Part shown: in pieces, positions 1 through 9,056 of the stretch | Layout: the number at the start of each line of letters is the position of its first letter | How positions within the stretch are numbered: the first letter of the stretch is position 1 | DNA from: Aeromonas bivalvium | GTDB lineage: Bacteria > Pseudomonadota > Gammaproteobacteria > Enterobacterales > Aeromonadaceae | Reading direction: 5' to 3' | Length of the DNA stretch: 57,082 nucleotides | Assembly (NCBI RefSeq): GCF_000819765.1 | Contig: NZ_CDBT01000004.1 | Location: 141,722 to 198,803, forward strand | Program-made: the position numbers and the translations under genes | Notes under the pieces: model-generated | Told to the model about the DNA's origin: nothing | Databases searched by the model: none | What the model saw: only the letters and a program-made list of their open reading frames with translations

Positions 1-46
1 AGCAGAGAAGCAGAGAAGCCTGCGCCATAACTTGCGTGACGCCAAC

Positions 47-70
47 AAAAAAGGAGGCCTGAGCCTCCTT
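47..70 (-). terminator. Rho-independent terminator of rplT
   Basis: An 8-bp stem AAGGAGGC/GCCTCCTT (51-58 with 63-70) has a 4-nt loop. On the minus strand it is followed by a run of T, 22 nt past the rplT stop codon. It would end the thrS-infC-rpmI-rplT transcript. T-rich sequence on the other side makes partial bidirectional activity possible. Confidence 0.8.
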
Positions 71-92
71 TTCGTTTCATAACAGAACCGGA

Positions 93-449
93 TTAGACCA
101 GTGCTGCTTTAGCCTTTTCAACCAGGGCGGTGAAAGCCACTTTGTCGTGAACGGCGATATCGGACAGGATCTTGCGATCGATCTCGATAGAAGCTTTCTT
201 CAGGCCGTTGATCAGACGGCTGTAGGACAGACCGTTCTGACGGGCTGCCGCGTTGATACGGGCAATCCACAGTTGACGGAACTGACGCTTCTTCTGGCGA
301 CGGTCACGGTAGGCGTACTGACCAGCTTTGGTTACCGCTTGTACCGCTACGCGGTAGACACGGGAACGGGCGCCGTAGTAACCCTTGGCGGCTTTCATTA
401 CTTTCTTGTGACGAGCGCGAGCGGTCACACCACGTTTAACTCTTGGCAT
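93..449 (-). CDS. rplT: 50S ribosomal protein L20
   Basis: The 118-aa product starts [16 protein letters not shown] and is very basic over its first 60 residues, as expected for L20. L20 binds 23S rRNA early in 50S assembly. In E. coli it also represses translation of its own operon by binding a structure in the infC-rpmI mRNA. The length equals the E. coli protein (117-118 aa). The gene lies 14 nt after rpmI on the same strand and precedes a terminator, so it is the last gene of the operon within view. No oddity is seen. Confidence 0.98.
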   Translation of the reverse strand: MPRVKRGVTARARHKKVMKAAKGYYGARSRVYRVAVQAVTKAGQYAYRDRRQKKRQFRQLWIARINAAARQNGLSYSRLINGLKKASIEIDRKILSDIAVHDKVAFTALVEKAKAALV

Positions 450-463
450 TTTTCACATCCCCC

Positions 464-661
464 TTATGCGTACGGCAGACAGGCAACAACACGTTTGTGG
501 TCAGCAGCAGAGACCATGAACTTCGGTCCCAGCTTGCGCTTACGCTTGCTGCTCTTCTTGGTCAGGATGTGACGCAGGTGGTTATGCTTGCACTTGAAGC
601 GGCCGGAGCCAGTCTTCTTGAAGCGCTTTGCAGCACCCCGGTTGGTTTTCATCTTCGGCAT
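464..661 (-). CDS. rpmI: 50S ribosomal protein L35
   Basis: The product is 65 aa, starts [16 protein letters not shown] and has the [15 protein letters not shown] block typical of L35. It is a small basic protein of the large subunit. The gene lies between infC (85 nt upstream) and rplT (14 nt downstream), the conserved infC-rpmI-rplT order. In E. coli, L20 represses rpmI translation, and rplT is coupled to it. The infC-rpmI spacer here carries a perfect 10-bp hairpin that may belong to that control. Confidence 0.98.
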   Translation of the reverse strand: MPKMKTNRGAAKRFKKTGSGRFKCKHNHLRHILTKKSSKRKRKLGPKFMVSAADHKRVVACLPYA

Positions 662-706
662 TTTATACTCCGCATTGTGAGTGACAACAAAATCGCAAGG
701 CGAACC

Positions 707-731
707 GACTCATGGGACGAACCCATGAGTC
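707..731 (-). promoter_or_regulatory. Intercistronic hairpin between infC and rpmI
   Basis: There is a perfect 10-bp inverted repeat, GACTCATGGG / CCCATGAGTC, with a 5-nt loop in the infC-rpmI spacer. No T-run follows it on the minus strand, so it does not look like a terminator. In E. coli, L20 represses rpmI-rplT through RNA structure formed by this part of the mRNA. Assigning this hairpin to L20 control is inference from position. Confidence 0.5.
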
Positions 732-746
732 AATTTCTTGTGGGCC

Positions 747-1295
747 TTAAGATTTCTTCTTAGGTGCGAGAACCATCACAGCTTGACGGCCTTCGACTTT
801 CGGGAACGACTCGACTACGGCCAGCTCTTCCAGATCGTTCTTGACACGCTCCAAGACCTTGATACCAAGATCCTGGTGGGCCATTTCACGACCACGGAAG
901 CGCAGGGTGACCTTCGCCTTGTCCCCGTCTTCCAGAAAGCGAACCAGGTTGCGTAGTTTTACCTGATAGTCGCCTTCGTCTGTACCAGGACGGAATTTGA
1001 TTTCCTTGACCTGGACAACTTTCTGCTTTTTCTTCTGTTCTTTGGTTGTTTTGCTCTTCTCGTAGAGGAATTTGCCGTAATCCATGATTCGGCAAACGGG
1101 CGGTTCAGCGTTAGGGCTGATCTCGACCAGATCCACTCCAGCTTCAACGGCTAAGTTCAATGCATCTTGGATACCAACGACACCCAAAGGCTCGCCATCT
1201 ATACCAGTCAAACGAACTTCTTTCAGACGAATCTCGGTATTGATCCGGTGAGCGCGGGCTTGCGGTTGCTTGCCCAGTTTTTTTCCGCCTTTTAT
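747..1295 (-). CDS. infC: Translation initiation factor IF-3 with AUA start codon
   Basis: IF-3 binds the 30S subunit, blocks premature 50S joining and checks start codon and initiator tRNA. The central block [19 protein letters not shown] and the C-terminal [13 protein letters not shown] are diagnostic. No ATG, GTG or TTG gives a full-length protein; the first TTG (1211) would remove the N-terminal 28 residues. In frame upstream, the codons ATA AAA GGC GGA (from 1295) match the E. coli start AUU AAA GGC GGA. A GGAGG Shine-Dalgarno lies 8-9 nt before, inside the last codons of thrS. That gives 182 aa, against 180 in E. coli. The start is 3 nt after the thrS stop. IF-3 discriminates against such codons, so the start implies autoregulation. 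Confidence 0.93.
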   Translation of the reverse strand: MKGGKKLGKQPQARAHRINTEIRLKEVRLTGIDGEPLGVVGIQDALNLAVEAGVDLVEISPNAEPPVCRIMDYGKFLYEKSKTTKEQKKKQKVVQVKEIKFRPGTDEGDYQVKLRNLVRFLEDGDKAKVTLRFRGREMAHQDLGIKVLERVKNDLEELAVVESFPKVEGRQAVMVLAPKKKS

Positions 1296-1298
1296 AGC

Positions 1299-3227
1299 TT
1301 ATTCCTCCACTTTCTTTTGTCCGCGGGTCTGAACTTCCTGGGTCAACAGAGCAATCAGCTCTTCTACAGGATAAGTGCCCAGGTCAGCCCCTTTACGAGT
1401 CCGTACTGCAATCTTGCCAGCTTCAACTTCTTTGTCGCCGCAGACCAGCATGAAAGGTACTCGTTTCAAAGTATGCTCGCGGATTTTAAAGCCAATCTTC
1501 TCATTTCTCAAGTCCGCTTTTGCGCGAAGGCCCGCATCATTCAATGCTTTGGCCACTTTCACCGCATAATCGGCCTGATTATCCGTGATATTCATCACCA
1601 CGGCCTGAGTTGGTGCCAACCAGGTCGGGAACAGTCCGGCGTACTCTTCGGTCAGGATGCCGATGAAGCGCTCGATGGAACCCAGGATGGCGCGATGTAT
1701 CATCACGGGGACGTGACGCTCGTTGTCTTCGCCTACATAAGTGGCGCCAAGACGGCCCGGCAGGGCGAAATCGAGCTGCACTGTACCACACTGCCAGGCG
1801 CGATCCAGGCAATCGTGCAGGGTGAATTCGATCTTGGGTCCGTAGAAGGCCCCCTCACCCGGCTGCAGATCGTACTTCAGGCCGTTCACCTCGAGGGCTT
1901 CGGCCAGGGCGGCCTCGGCGCGATCCCAGGCTTCATCGGATCCGATGCGCTGCTCGGGACGGGTGGAGAGCTTGACCACGATGTTTTCGAAGCCGAAGGT
2001 ACCGTAGACGTCATAGACCATGCGGATGCACGCAGACACCTCTTCCATCACCTGCGCTTCGCTACAGAAGATGTGGGCATCATCCTGGGTAAATCCGCGC
2101 ACTCGCATCAGACCGTGCAGGGAACCAGACGGCTCGTTGCGGTGGCAGGAGCCAAACTCGGCCATGCGCAGCGGCAGATCACGGTAGGATTTCAGACCCT
2201 GGTTGAAGATCTGGACGTGGCCCGGGCAGTTCATCGGCTTGATGGCGTACTCGCGGTTCTCGGACTGGGTGGTGAACATGCCTTGCGCATATTTGTCCCA
2301 GTGACCGGATCGCTCCCACAAGACACGATCCATCATGGAGGGACCTTTCACCTCCTGATAGTCATACTCGCGCAATTTGGTGCGCATGAAGCTTTCCAGC
2401 TCGCGGAAAATGGTCCAGCCGTCGTTGTGCCAGAACACCATGCCCGGCGCATCTTCCTGCATGTGATAGAGGTCGAGCTGTTTGCCGATCTTGCGGTGGT
2501 CGCGCTTGGCGGCCTCTTCCAGACGTTGCAGATAGGCCTTGAGCTGCTTCTTGTCGGCCCAGGCGGTGCCGTAGATGCGCTGCAACATCTTGTTGCTGGA
2601 GTCGCCACGCCAGTAGGCACCGGACATCTTCTGCAACTTGAAGTGGTGGCAGTGACGCATGTTGGGCACGTGGGGCCCGCGGCACATGTCGATGTACTCT
2701 TCGTGATGATAGAGACCGGGCTGGTCATCACGGGCAATATTCTGATCCAGGATCTCGACCTTGTAGGTCTCGCCGCGGGCAGCGAACACGTCGCGTGCCT
2801 CCTGCCAGGAGACCTTCTTCTTGATGACGTCGTAATCCTTGCCTGCCAGCTCGAGCATGCGCGCTTCGAGCGCAGCCATGTCTTCTTCCGTCAGGGTATG
2901 GTCAAGGTCCACATCATAATAGAAACCATTATCGATGACGGGGCCGATAGCCATCTTGGTCTGGGGCCAGAGCTGCTTGATGGCATGACCCAGCAAGTGA
3001 GCACAGGAGTGGCGCAGGATCTCCAGACCTTCTTCGTCTTTGGCGGTGATGATGGAGAGCTGCGCATCGGCTTCGATCAGCTCGCAGGCATCCACCAGTT
3101 CACCGTTTACCCGGCCGGCAATGCACGCCTTGGCGAGACCGGGACCTATGTCCGCGGCCACGTCCATGACGGAAACGGCGTGGGCAAATTGACGTTGACT
3201 GCCGTCAGGCAGAGTAATGATTGGCAT
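1299..3227 (-). CDS. thrS: Threonyl-tRNA synthetase
   Basis: This class II synthetase charges tRNA-Thr and edits mischarged serine. The start at 3227 ([11 protein letters not shown], the TGS domain) is preceded by AAGGA and gives 642 aa, the same as E. coli. Visible parts are the TGS domain (about 1-60), the editing domain with [10 protein letters not shown] (about residue 73), and a catalytic core with [36 protein letters not shown] and a C-terminal anticodon-binding domain. Zn ligands Cys and two His appear conserved. A longer in-frame start at 3305 lacks support. It is first in the thrS-infC-rpmI-rplT operon. E. coli ThrRS represses its own translation through the leader; the roughly 170-nt leader here leaves room for the same. 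Confidence 0.98.
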   Translation of the reverse strand: MPIITLPDGSQRQFAHAVSVMDVAADIGPGLAKACIAGRVNGELVDACELIEADAQLSIITAKDEEGLEILRHSCAHLLGHAIKQLWPQTKMAIGPVIDNGFYYDVDLDHTLTEEDMAALEARMLELAGKDYDVIKKKVSWQEARDVFAARGETYKVEILDQNIARDDQPGLYHHEEYIDMCRGPHVPNMRHCHHFKLQKMSGAYWRGDSSNKMLQRIYGTAWADKKQLKAYLQRLEEAAKRDHRKIGKQLDLYHMQEDAPGMVFWHNDGWTIFRELESFMRTKLREYDYQEVKGPSMMDRVLWERSGHWDKYAQGMFTTQSENREYAIKPMNCPGHVQIFNQGLKSYRDLPLRMAEFGSCHRNEPSGSLHGLMRVRGFTQDDAHIFCSEAQVMEEVSACIRMVYDVYGTFGFENIVVKLSTRPEQRIGSDEAWDRAEAALAEALEVNGLKYDLQPGEGAFYGPKIEFTLHDCLDRAWQCGTVQLDFALPGRLGATYVGEDNERHVPVMIHRAILGSIERFIGILTEEYAGLFPTWLAPTQAVVMNITDNQADYAVKVAKALNDAGLRAKADLRNEKIGFKIREHTLKRVPFMLVCGDKEVEAGKIAVRTRKGADLGTYPVEELIALLTQEVQTRGQKKVEE

Positions 3228-3603
3228 TGTGTGTTTCCTTATACAGTGGTGCCCCCTACCAAAGGGCACATGTAATAGTAAAAATTCCTTCAGATTCAAG
3301 CTCATCCCTCTGGTGTTTCACCGTAAACCAAACGGTTGGTACACAGAGAGATACCCAGGCTGTCGTGGGCCTCATGCTATCGCCTATCAGGATCCACCGA
3401 GGATTGTATCAGACGTGACAACTCAGACAAGTTACCCTGCCGATTTTGCATACCCTGTCGGGCCTGGCGCCGCCGCACATGTGCACTCTGCCGATCGGTG
3501 CGCGCACGATGACAATGCGCCTCGCTGACGACGGCCTCCTGGCGCCCTCGCCCCCTCCCTGTGCTACTTTCCAGGTAGGGACAGGCCCGAGAAGGAGAGC
3601 GCT
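3228..3603. other. thrS leader and 376-bp intergenic region
   Basis: This gap holds the inferred thrS promoter (3403-3430), a long thrS leader, and upstream sequence of the small gene at 3604. In the leader, the minus-strand sequence TGCCC-N7-GGGCA can form a hairpin just before the ribosome-binding site, at about 3246-3268. I see no protein-coding gene. Confidence 0.5.
3403..3430 (-). promoter_or_regulatory. Putative sigma-70 promoter of thrS
   Basis: On the minus strand, -35 TTGTCT (3425-3430), a 16-bp spacer and -10 TACAAT (3403-3408) point toward thrS. Transcription would start near 3397, giving a leader of about 170 nt. Assigned from motif match only. Confidence 0.55.
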
Positions 3604-3816
3604 ATGTACACCTATGACGTATCGTTTGTGGAGCATGCGGAGAAGATCATTCACCCTGATCACCTGCTGACGACGCACTGCCCCGTTCATATCGGAGAGC
3701 TGGTGATCCTGAGCGATGGCAGCAAGCGGGAGGTATGCAGCATAGTGCACAGCGCCGATCGCAGTACCCTCTATGTCACCGACGTGACCCCAGGCAAGGT
3801 CAGCGCCAGTATCTGA
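3604..3816 (+). CDS. Small protein of unknown function (70 aa)
   Basis: The product starts MYTYDVSFVEHAEK and has 70 aa with no membrane segment or signal peptide. A good Shine-Dalgarno, GAAGGAG, lies 6-8 nt upstream. An extended -10-like TGCTACTTT occurs near 3561. Two cysteines (THC, EVCS), several histidines and a valine-rich C-terminal half (LYVTDVTPGKV) suggest a small beta-rich cytoplasmic domain, but I do not recognise the family. It is transcribed away from thrS and converges with the Sel1 gene, with only a few bases between stop codons. The ribosome-binding site and codon bias support it being real. Confidence 0.6.
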   Translation: MYTYDVSFVEHAEKIIHPDHLLTTHCPVHIGELVILSDGSKREVCSIVHSADRSTLYVTDVTPGKVSASI

Positions 3817-3820
3817 ACCC

Positions 3821-4411
3821 CTAACCGGCACTCAGGAAAGCGTGAGCGTCGAAGTCGAAGGTGCCGCGCCCCTCCTCGGCCAGCGCCAGCTCCTGCAATA
3901 CCGTGAGTGCCAGCTTGTTGCCCTTTTGCGAGGCCTGATAGAGCCACTGCTTGGCCCTGGCCATGTCGACCCGACCGTTGACCCCCATCAGATGCAGCAC
4001 CCCTACCTTCAGCATGGCGGGCACGTCGCCGTTTTGGGCGGCCTGCTCCATCCAGCGAAATGCCTCGTGCAAATCCCGCGTCACCCCTGCGCCACGCAGA
4101 TAGAGCTCCGCCAGCCGATATTGACCAAAGGCATCCCCCGCCTCGGCGGACTGACGATAGAGGCGGATGGCCTGCGTCAGGCTCTGCTCGCTCCCCTGCC
4201 CCAGCTCATGGCTCCACCCCATCAGGGCCTGCGCCCTGGGTTGACCCTGCTCGGCCAGTGGCTGCCAGATACCGGTCGCCTGCTCGAAGTGACCCACCCG
4301 CCAGGCGCGATTGGCCGCTGCCAGCTCCTGCTCGGTGGAGAGCGGGATCAGACGCCAGGCGACCAGGGCGATGACGGCGATAAACAGCCAGCGGTAAGTA
4401 GTGGGGCTCAT
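3821..4411 (-). CDS. Sel1-repeat (TPR-like) protein, membrane anchored
   Basis: The 196-aa product has one N-terminal hydrophobic segment (about 7-24), either a signal anchor or an uncleaved signal peptide. Sel1-like repeats follow, each recognisable by A-x2-LG/YRLAELYLRG-type helices: about residues 36-70, 74-106, 110-140 and 144-175. Such repeats form helical solenoids that bind other proteins, often in the periplasm. No catalytic residues are visible. It is divergent from the LexA-boxed radical SAM gene and shares its upstream region, so the LexA site may also affect it. The binding partner is not deducible. Confidence 0.75.
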   Translation of the reverse strand: MSPTTYRWLFIAVIALVAWRLIPLSTEQELAAANRAWRVGHFEQATGIWQPLAEQGQPRAQALMGWSHELGQGSEQSLTQAIRLYRQSAEAGDAFGQYRLAELYLRGAGVTRDLHEAFRWMEQAAQNGDVPAMLKVGVLHLMGVNGRVDMARAKQWLYQASQKGNKLALTVLQELALAEEGRGTFDFDAHAFLSAG

Positions 4412-4554
4412 GATGATTTCCGTGATCCGGTTCGCATTTTGTCTATGTAAACGAAATGTAGCGACAGTTCAAGCAGGAGATCCCGCTCTTTGGCCGAGTG
4501 AAATACGGGAAGACTGGCCGGACTTGATGTTTGGCACTGTCCAGAGCAGAATGA

Positions 4555-4570
4555 CTGTATATATAAACAG
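4555..4570 (+). promoter_or_regulatory. LexA (SOS) box upstream of radical SAM gene
   Basis: CTGTATATATAAACAG fits the LexA consensus CTGT-N8-ACAG exactly, with the AT-rich core typical of strong E. coli boxes. The flanks (A before, T after) extend the palindrome. It ends 17 nt before the ATG at 4588 of the radical SAM gene and lies 144 nt upstream of the divergent Sel1 gene start. Repression by LexA and induction by DNA damage is inferred. Confidence 0.85.
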
Positions 4571-4587
4571 TATTCGTTGGTGATGTG

Positions 4588-5643
4588 ATGGCAGGACGAA
4601 GCGCTACCCACAATATCGAGCACCGCTTCAGCGGCCCGCAGATCGAAACCGTTGACGACGGCTGGAGCCAGAGCGACTGGGACGCGGCATTTGCCGCCAG
4701 CGATCCCCGCACCGAGGTACGGGAGATAGAGGCTCGCAGCATCATCAGCCACAATCACTCGCCGGACGTCCCCTTCGGGCGCTCCATCAATCCCTATCAG
4801 GGGTGCGAACATGGCTGCATCTATTGCTATGCCAGACCCAGCCATGCCTACCTCGAACTCTCCCCCGGGCTGGATTTCGAGAGCAAGCTGTTTGCCAAGC
4901 TCAACGCCGCCGAACTGCTGCGCCGGGAGTTTGCCAAACCAGGTTATCAGCCGCAGACCATAGTGCTAGGGGCCAATACCGATCCTTATCAGCCCATAGA
5001 GCACCACTATCGCCTGACCCGCGAGCTGCTGGAGGTGATGCTGGCCCATCACCATCCGGTGGGGATCATCACCAAGAGCGCCATGATATTGCGCGATCTC
5101 GATCTGCTGGCCGAGTTGGCCCGGGAAGGGCTCTGCCAGGTGATGGTGTCGGTCACCACCCTCAATGAAACGCTGAGGCGACAGCTGGAGCCCCGCGCCA
5201 GCACGGGAACAGGACGGATCAAGGTGATCGAGAAACTGGCACGGGCCGGGATACCTGTGGGGGTGCTGGCGGCCCCCATGATCCCGCGCCTCAACGAGCC
5301 CGAGCTGGAGCAGATCATCAAGGCCGCCGTCGACGCCGGGGCGAGCTGTGCGGATTACATCTTGCTGCGACTGCCCCACGAGCTCACCACCCTGTTTTGC
5401 GACTGGCTGGAGGAGCACTACCCCGGCCAGAAGGAGGCCATCTTGAACCAGTTGCGGGCAAGCAGAGGGGGGGCGCTCAACAGTCACGCCTTCGGGACTC
5501 GTATGCGCGGAGAGGGGCAATTCGCCGACTTGCTTGCCCAGCGCTTTCGGCTCATCAGCAGGCGGCTGCAACTGGGCAAGCGCCATACCGCGCTCAACAC
5601 CTCGGCCTTCATACGCCCCAACGAGCAGCTGCGCCTGTTCTGA
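4588..5643 (+). CDS. PA0069-family radical SAM protein, SOS-controlled
   Basis: The 351-aa product has C73-x3-C77-x2-C80 (CEHGCIYC) after PYQGCEHGC, the [4Fe-4S] cluster motif of radical SAM enzymes. GANTDPYQPIE, near residue 130, is typical of the spore photoproduct lyase-like Rv2578c/PA0069 group. The enzyme should cleave S-adenosylmethionine to a 5'-deoxyadenosyl radical; its substrate is unknown. A GTG directly upstream (4585) could also start translation; I prefer ATG. The LexA box 17 nt upstream implies induction by DNA damage and so a role in nucleic acid repair or tolerance, which is inference. I recall the P. aeruginosa homologue as a LexA-regulon member. Confidence 0.9.
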   Translation: MAGRSATHNIEHRFSGPQIETVDDGWSQSDWDAAFAASDPRTEVREIEARSIISHNHSPDVPFGRSINPYQGCEHGCIYCYARPSHAYLELSPGLDFESKLFAKLNAAELLRREFAKPGYQPQTIVLGANTDPYQPIEHHYRLTRELLEVMLAHHHPVGIITKSAMILRDLDLLAELAREGLCQVMVSVTTLNETLRRQLEPRASTGTGRIKVIEKLARAGIPVGVLAAPMIPRLNEPELEQIIKAAVDAGASCADYILLRLPHELTTLFCDWLEEHYPGQKEAILNQLRASRGGALNSHAFGTRMRGEGQFADLLAQRFRLISRRLQLGKRHTALNTSAFIRPNEQLRLF

Positions 5644-5755
5644 ACGTCGCCGTCAGCTTCGTGGTCTTGGCGGACAGGTACTTGCCGGATGGCGCTGTAC
5701 AATCAGCTCCGCAGGCAGGCGCGATGGCTCGTGCGCCACCTCCTCCTCATCCACC

Positions 5756-5887
5756 CTAAGCTGCGCCTTCTCTTGCGATCCCCACATCCGGCTCCACCAG
5801 ATCTCCCACATTGCCCAGCTCGTCATAACAGTGCTCCTGGCAGGCGATGCCTGCCTCTGTGGTGGTCTCATCCAACGCAGGCAGCAT
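5756..5887 (-). CDS. Possible small acidic protein or gene remnant (43 aa)
   Basis: The frame encodes MLPALDETTTEAG then a segment with CQEHCYDELGNVGDLVEPD, ending GIAREGAA. Composition is acidic and unlike the Arg/Pro-rich noise frames around it. No clear Shine-Dalgarno precedes the ATG and an in-frame TGA lies 9 nt before it. Directly downstream in another frame is a further protein-like stretch (VDEEEVAHEP). The two could be one decayed gene split by a frameshift. I do not recognise the family. Confidence 0.3.
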   Translation of the reverse strand: MLPALDETTTEAGIACQEHCYDELGNVGDLVEPDVGIAREGAA

Positions 5888-6064
5888 GGCTGGCCGTCAT
5901 GACAGGGCCATGACAGCCGAGTGAAGAAACCGTGTTGATGACATGAGGCCATGCCCATCGCAAATCGGTATGGCCCCCCCAGACCATGCAAGGCTTGGGA
6001 GCTGACAGGTAAAAGGGAGAATGAACACCAGGATGGAGAGCGTCTGCAAGCAGGCGAGCCAATA

Positions 6065-6093
6065 AAAAGAGCGACCATCAAGGTCGCTCTTTT
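6065..6093 (-). terminator. Rho-independent terminator of gyrA
   Basis: A 12-bp stem AAAAGAGCGACC/GGTCGCTCTTTT has a 5-nt loop, 20 nt past the gyrA stop. The A/T ends of the stem provide a U tract in either direction, so it may serve both converging units. Confidence 0.85.
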
Positions 6094-6113
6094 GCATCGG
6101 GTAAGGGGGGCGA

Positions 6114-8870
6114 TTACTCGTCGCCCGCCTCCCCTGCATCGACGGCGCCTGTGTCCGCTGCGGTGTCTGTGCCTTCGGACACTTCACCCTCGGCGGCCAG
6201 GGCCTCGTTTTCCTCTTCGTCGCTCTCGGCGATGCGCTGCAGGCCGACCACGGTCTCGTCTTCACCGGTACGGATCAGACGCACACCGCCGGTGTTGCGA
6301 CCTATGACGCTCACCTCGGCAACACGGGTACGCACCAGGGTGCCGCCGTTGGTGATCAGCATGATCTGGTCGGTATCCTCGACCTGGATCGCATCGATCA
6401 CCTTGCCGTTGCGCTCGTCCACCTTGATGGAGCGAACGCCCTGGGTACCGCGGCTCTTGGTCGGGTATTCGTCCAGTGCGGTACGCTTGCCGTAACCGTT
6501 CTCGGTGGCGGTGAGGATGGCCCCTTCACCGCGCGGCACGATGAGGGAGACCACGTGGTCACCGGCGCCGAGCTTGATGCCGCGCACACCGGCGGCGGTA
6601 CGACCCATGGGACGCACGCCCTTGAAGGTACCCTTGTTCTCGGTGCCTTCGCCGTTGTCGCTGCCATCCTCGTCGTTGCCGGCGTCGTCGTCGGTCTCGA
6701 CCTCATCGCTGGCATCCGCATCGGCGGCATCGGCGCGGCCGCTGCCTTCATTGAAGCGAACCACCTTGCCCGCATCGGAGAAGAGCATGATCTCGTTGCT
6801 GCCGTCGGTGATGTCCACCCCGATCAGCTCATCACCCTCTTTGAGGTTGATGGCACGGATACCGGAGGAGAGCGGACGGCTGAAGTCGGACAGGCTGGTC
6901 TTCTTCACGGTACCGTTGGCGGTGGCGAAGAAGACGTACTTGTCGGCATCATATTCCTTGACCGGCAGGATGGCGGTGATGCGCTCACCCTCGTCCAGCG
7001 GCAGCAGGTTGATGATGGGACGACCACGGGCGCCACGGGACGCTTCCGGCAGCTGATACACCTTGAGCCAGTAGACCTTGCCACGGGTGGAGAAGCACAG
7101 AATGGTGTCGTGGGTGTTGGCCACCAGCAGACGCTCCACAAAGTCCTCTTCCTTGATCCGGGTTGCCGACTTGCCACGACCACCGCGGCGCTGGGCCTCG
7201 TAGTCGGAGAGCGGCTGATACTTCACATAGCCCTGGTGAGACAGGGTCACCACCACGTCTTCCGGGGTGATCAGATCTTCGATGTTGATCTCGGCACTGG
7301 ACATGCTGATCTCGGTGCGACGCTCGTCGCCATACTGCTCGCGCACGGCCAGCAGTTCATCGCGGATCACTTCCATCAGGCGTTCCGGGCTTGCCAGGAT
7401 GAACAGCAGCTCGGCGATGAGATCCAGCAGAGATTGGTACTCTTCCAGGATCTTCTCGTGCTCGAGGCCGGTCAGCTTGTGCAGACGCAGGTCGAGGATG
7501 GCCTGGGCCTGGATCTCGGTCAGGAAGTACTGCCCTTCACGGATGCCGAACTCCGGCTCCAGCCACTCAGGTCGTGCCGCATCGTCGCCCGCTTTCTCCA
7601 GCATGGCGGCCACGTTGCCGAGCTCCCAGCCCTTGGCCACCAGCGCCGCTTTCGCATCTGCCGGGGTCGCGCTGTGGCGAATGAGCTCTATGATGGGGTC
7701 TATGTTGGCCAGGGCCACCGCCAGACCTTCCAGGATGTGCGCCCGATCCCGCGCCTTGCGCAGCTCGAACACGGTCCTGCGGGTCACCACTTCACGGCGG
7801 TGCAGCAGGAAGGCATCCAGGATCTCCTTGAGGTTCATCACCTTGGGCTGGTTGTTGTCCAGCGCCACCATGTTGATGCCGAACGTGGTCTGCATCTGGG
7901 TGTGCTTGTAGAGATTGTTCAGCACAATCTCGCCGGACTCGCCGCGCTTGATCTCGATGACGATGCGCATGCCGTCCTTGTCGGACTCATCGCGCAGGGC
8001 GCTGATGCCCTCGATCTTCTTCTCTTTGACCAGCTCGGCAATCTTCTCGATCAGCCGTGCCTTGTTCACCTGATAGGGGATCTCGTGGACGATGATGGTC
8101 TCGCGACCGCTCTTGTCGTCCACTTCCACCTCGGCCTTGGCCCGCACATAGACGGAGCCGCGACCGGTCCGGTACGCCTGCACTATGCCGGAGCGACCGT
8201 TGATGATGCCGCCGGTGGGGAAATCCGGGCCGGTGACATAGGCCATCAGCTCGTCGACGGTGAGGTCGCCATTTTCGATCAGCGCCAGACAGCCGTTGAC
8301 TATCTCGGTGAGGTTGTGAGGGGGGATGTTGGTCGCCATGCCCACCGCGATACCGGAAGAGCCGTTGATCAACAGGGTGGGCACCTTGGTGGGCATGACA
8401 GCCGGGATCATCTCGGTGCCGTCATAGTTGGGCACCCAGTCCACCGTCTCTTTGTCCAGATCGGCCAGCAGCTCGTGGGAGATGCGCGCCATCCGCACTT
8501 CGGTGTAACGCATGGCCGCAGCGTTGTCGCCGTCAACCGAACCGAAGTTGCCCTGACCATCGACCAGCATGTAACGCATGGAAAAATCCTGCGCCATCCG
8601 GACTATGGTGTCATACACGGCACTGTCGCCGTGGGGGTGGTATTTACCGATTACGTCACCGACCACACGGGCCGATTTTTTATAGGGCTTGTTCCAGTCG
8701 TTCCCCAACTCGTTCATTGCATACAGAACGCGGCGGTGAACCGGTTTCAAGCCATCACGCACATCCGGCAGAGCTCGTCCTACGATCACGCTCATGGCGT
8801 AATCAAGATAGGAACTCTTGAGCTCTTCTTCGATGTTGACCGGCGTGATCTCTCTGGCCAGATCGCTCAT
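6114..8870 (-). CDS. gyrA: DNA gyrase subunit A
   Basis: GyrA is the breakage-reunion subunit that introduces negative supercoils together with GyrB. The 918-aa product starts [18 protein letters not shown] after AAGG. The active tyrosine is Y122 (AAMRY122T). The quinolone-determining region reads HPHGDS83AVYD87, wild type at both resistance positions. The GyrA box QRRGGRG marks the start of the C-terminal DNA-wrapping domain. It is longer than E. coli GyrA (875 aa), mostly because of an insert of about 40 mainly Asp/Glu/Ala/Gly/Asn residues between NEGSGR and [11 protein letters not shown] (about 708-750), plus an acidic tail. It is divergent from ubiG, as in E. coli. Confidence 0.98.
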   Translation of the reverse strand: MSDLAREITPVNIEEELKSSYLDYAMSVIVGRALPDVRDGLKPVHRRVLYAMNELGNDWNKPYKKSARVVGDVIGKYHPHGDSAVYDTIVRMAQDFSMRYMLVDGQGNFGSVDGDNAAAMRYTEVRMARISHELLADLDKETVDWVPNYDGTEMIPAVMPTKVPTLLINGSSGIAVGMATNIPPHNLTEIVNGCLALIENGDLTVDELMAYVTGPDFPTGGIINGRSGIVQAYRTGRGSVYVRAKAEVEVDDKSGRETIIVHEIPYQVNKARLIEKIAELVKEKKIEGISALRDESDKDGMRIVIEIKRGESGEIVLNNLYKHTQMQTTFGINMVALDNNQPKVMNLKEILDAFLLHRREVVTRRTVFELRKARDRAHILEGLAVALANIDPIIELIRHSATPADAKAALVAKGWELGNVAAMLEKAGDDAARPEWLEPEFGIREGQYFLTEIQAQAILDLRLHKLTGLEHEKILEEYQSLLDLIAELLFILASPERLMEVIRDELLAVREQYGDERRTEISMSSAEINIEDLITPEDVVVTLSHQGYVKYQPLSDYEAQRRGGRGKSATRIKEEDFVERLLVANTHDTILCFSTRGKVYWLKVYQLPEASRGARGRPIINLLPLDEGERITAILPVKEYDADKYVFFATANGTVKKTSLSDFSRPLSSGIRAINLKEGDELIGVDITDGSNEIMLFSDAGKVVRFNEGSGRADAADADASDEVETDDDAGNDEDGSDNGEGTENKGTFKGVRPMGRTAAGVRGIKLGAGDHVVSLIVPRGEGAILTATENGYGKRTALDEYPTKSRGTQGVRSIKVDERNGKVIDAIQVEDTDQIMLITNGGTLVRTRVAEVSVIGRNTGGVRLIRTGEDETVVGLQRIAESDEEENEALAAEGEVSEGTDTAADTGAVDAGEAGDE

Positions 8871-9056
8871 AGAAAGCCTTAATCCCTAATTAGTTGTTCT
8901 TTGGCTTAAACAGCGCGACATGGTAACACAGCAAGGGCGATTGCTTAAGTCGGAAATCGGGCTGGTTTGCATAAGTCGCTTCGTTATAATGCCCGCCAGG
9001 ACAATAGATTGCGCGCACCCTGCCCGCTGCGCGCCCCGCCACAGGATCTTGCCAAG

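Larger units (their letters stand above)
5644..6113. other. 470-bp gap between convergent genes
   Basis: This lies between the radical SAM gene and the end of gyrA. It contains the gyrA terminator (6065-6093) and, on the minus strand, a 43-codon frame with protein-like composition. A further protein-like stretch sits in another frame (about 5661-5754). Nothing else is recognisable. Confidence 0.5.

Noticed and set aside
1167..3275. 702-codon plus-strand frame opposite thrS
   Set aside because: Antisense shadow of a well-identified gene in GC-rich DNA; composition His/Gly/Leu-rich, no ribosome-binding site or known domain.
6555..8882. 775-codon plus-strand frame opposite gyrA
   Set aside because: Antisense shadow of gyrA, same reasoning.
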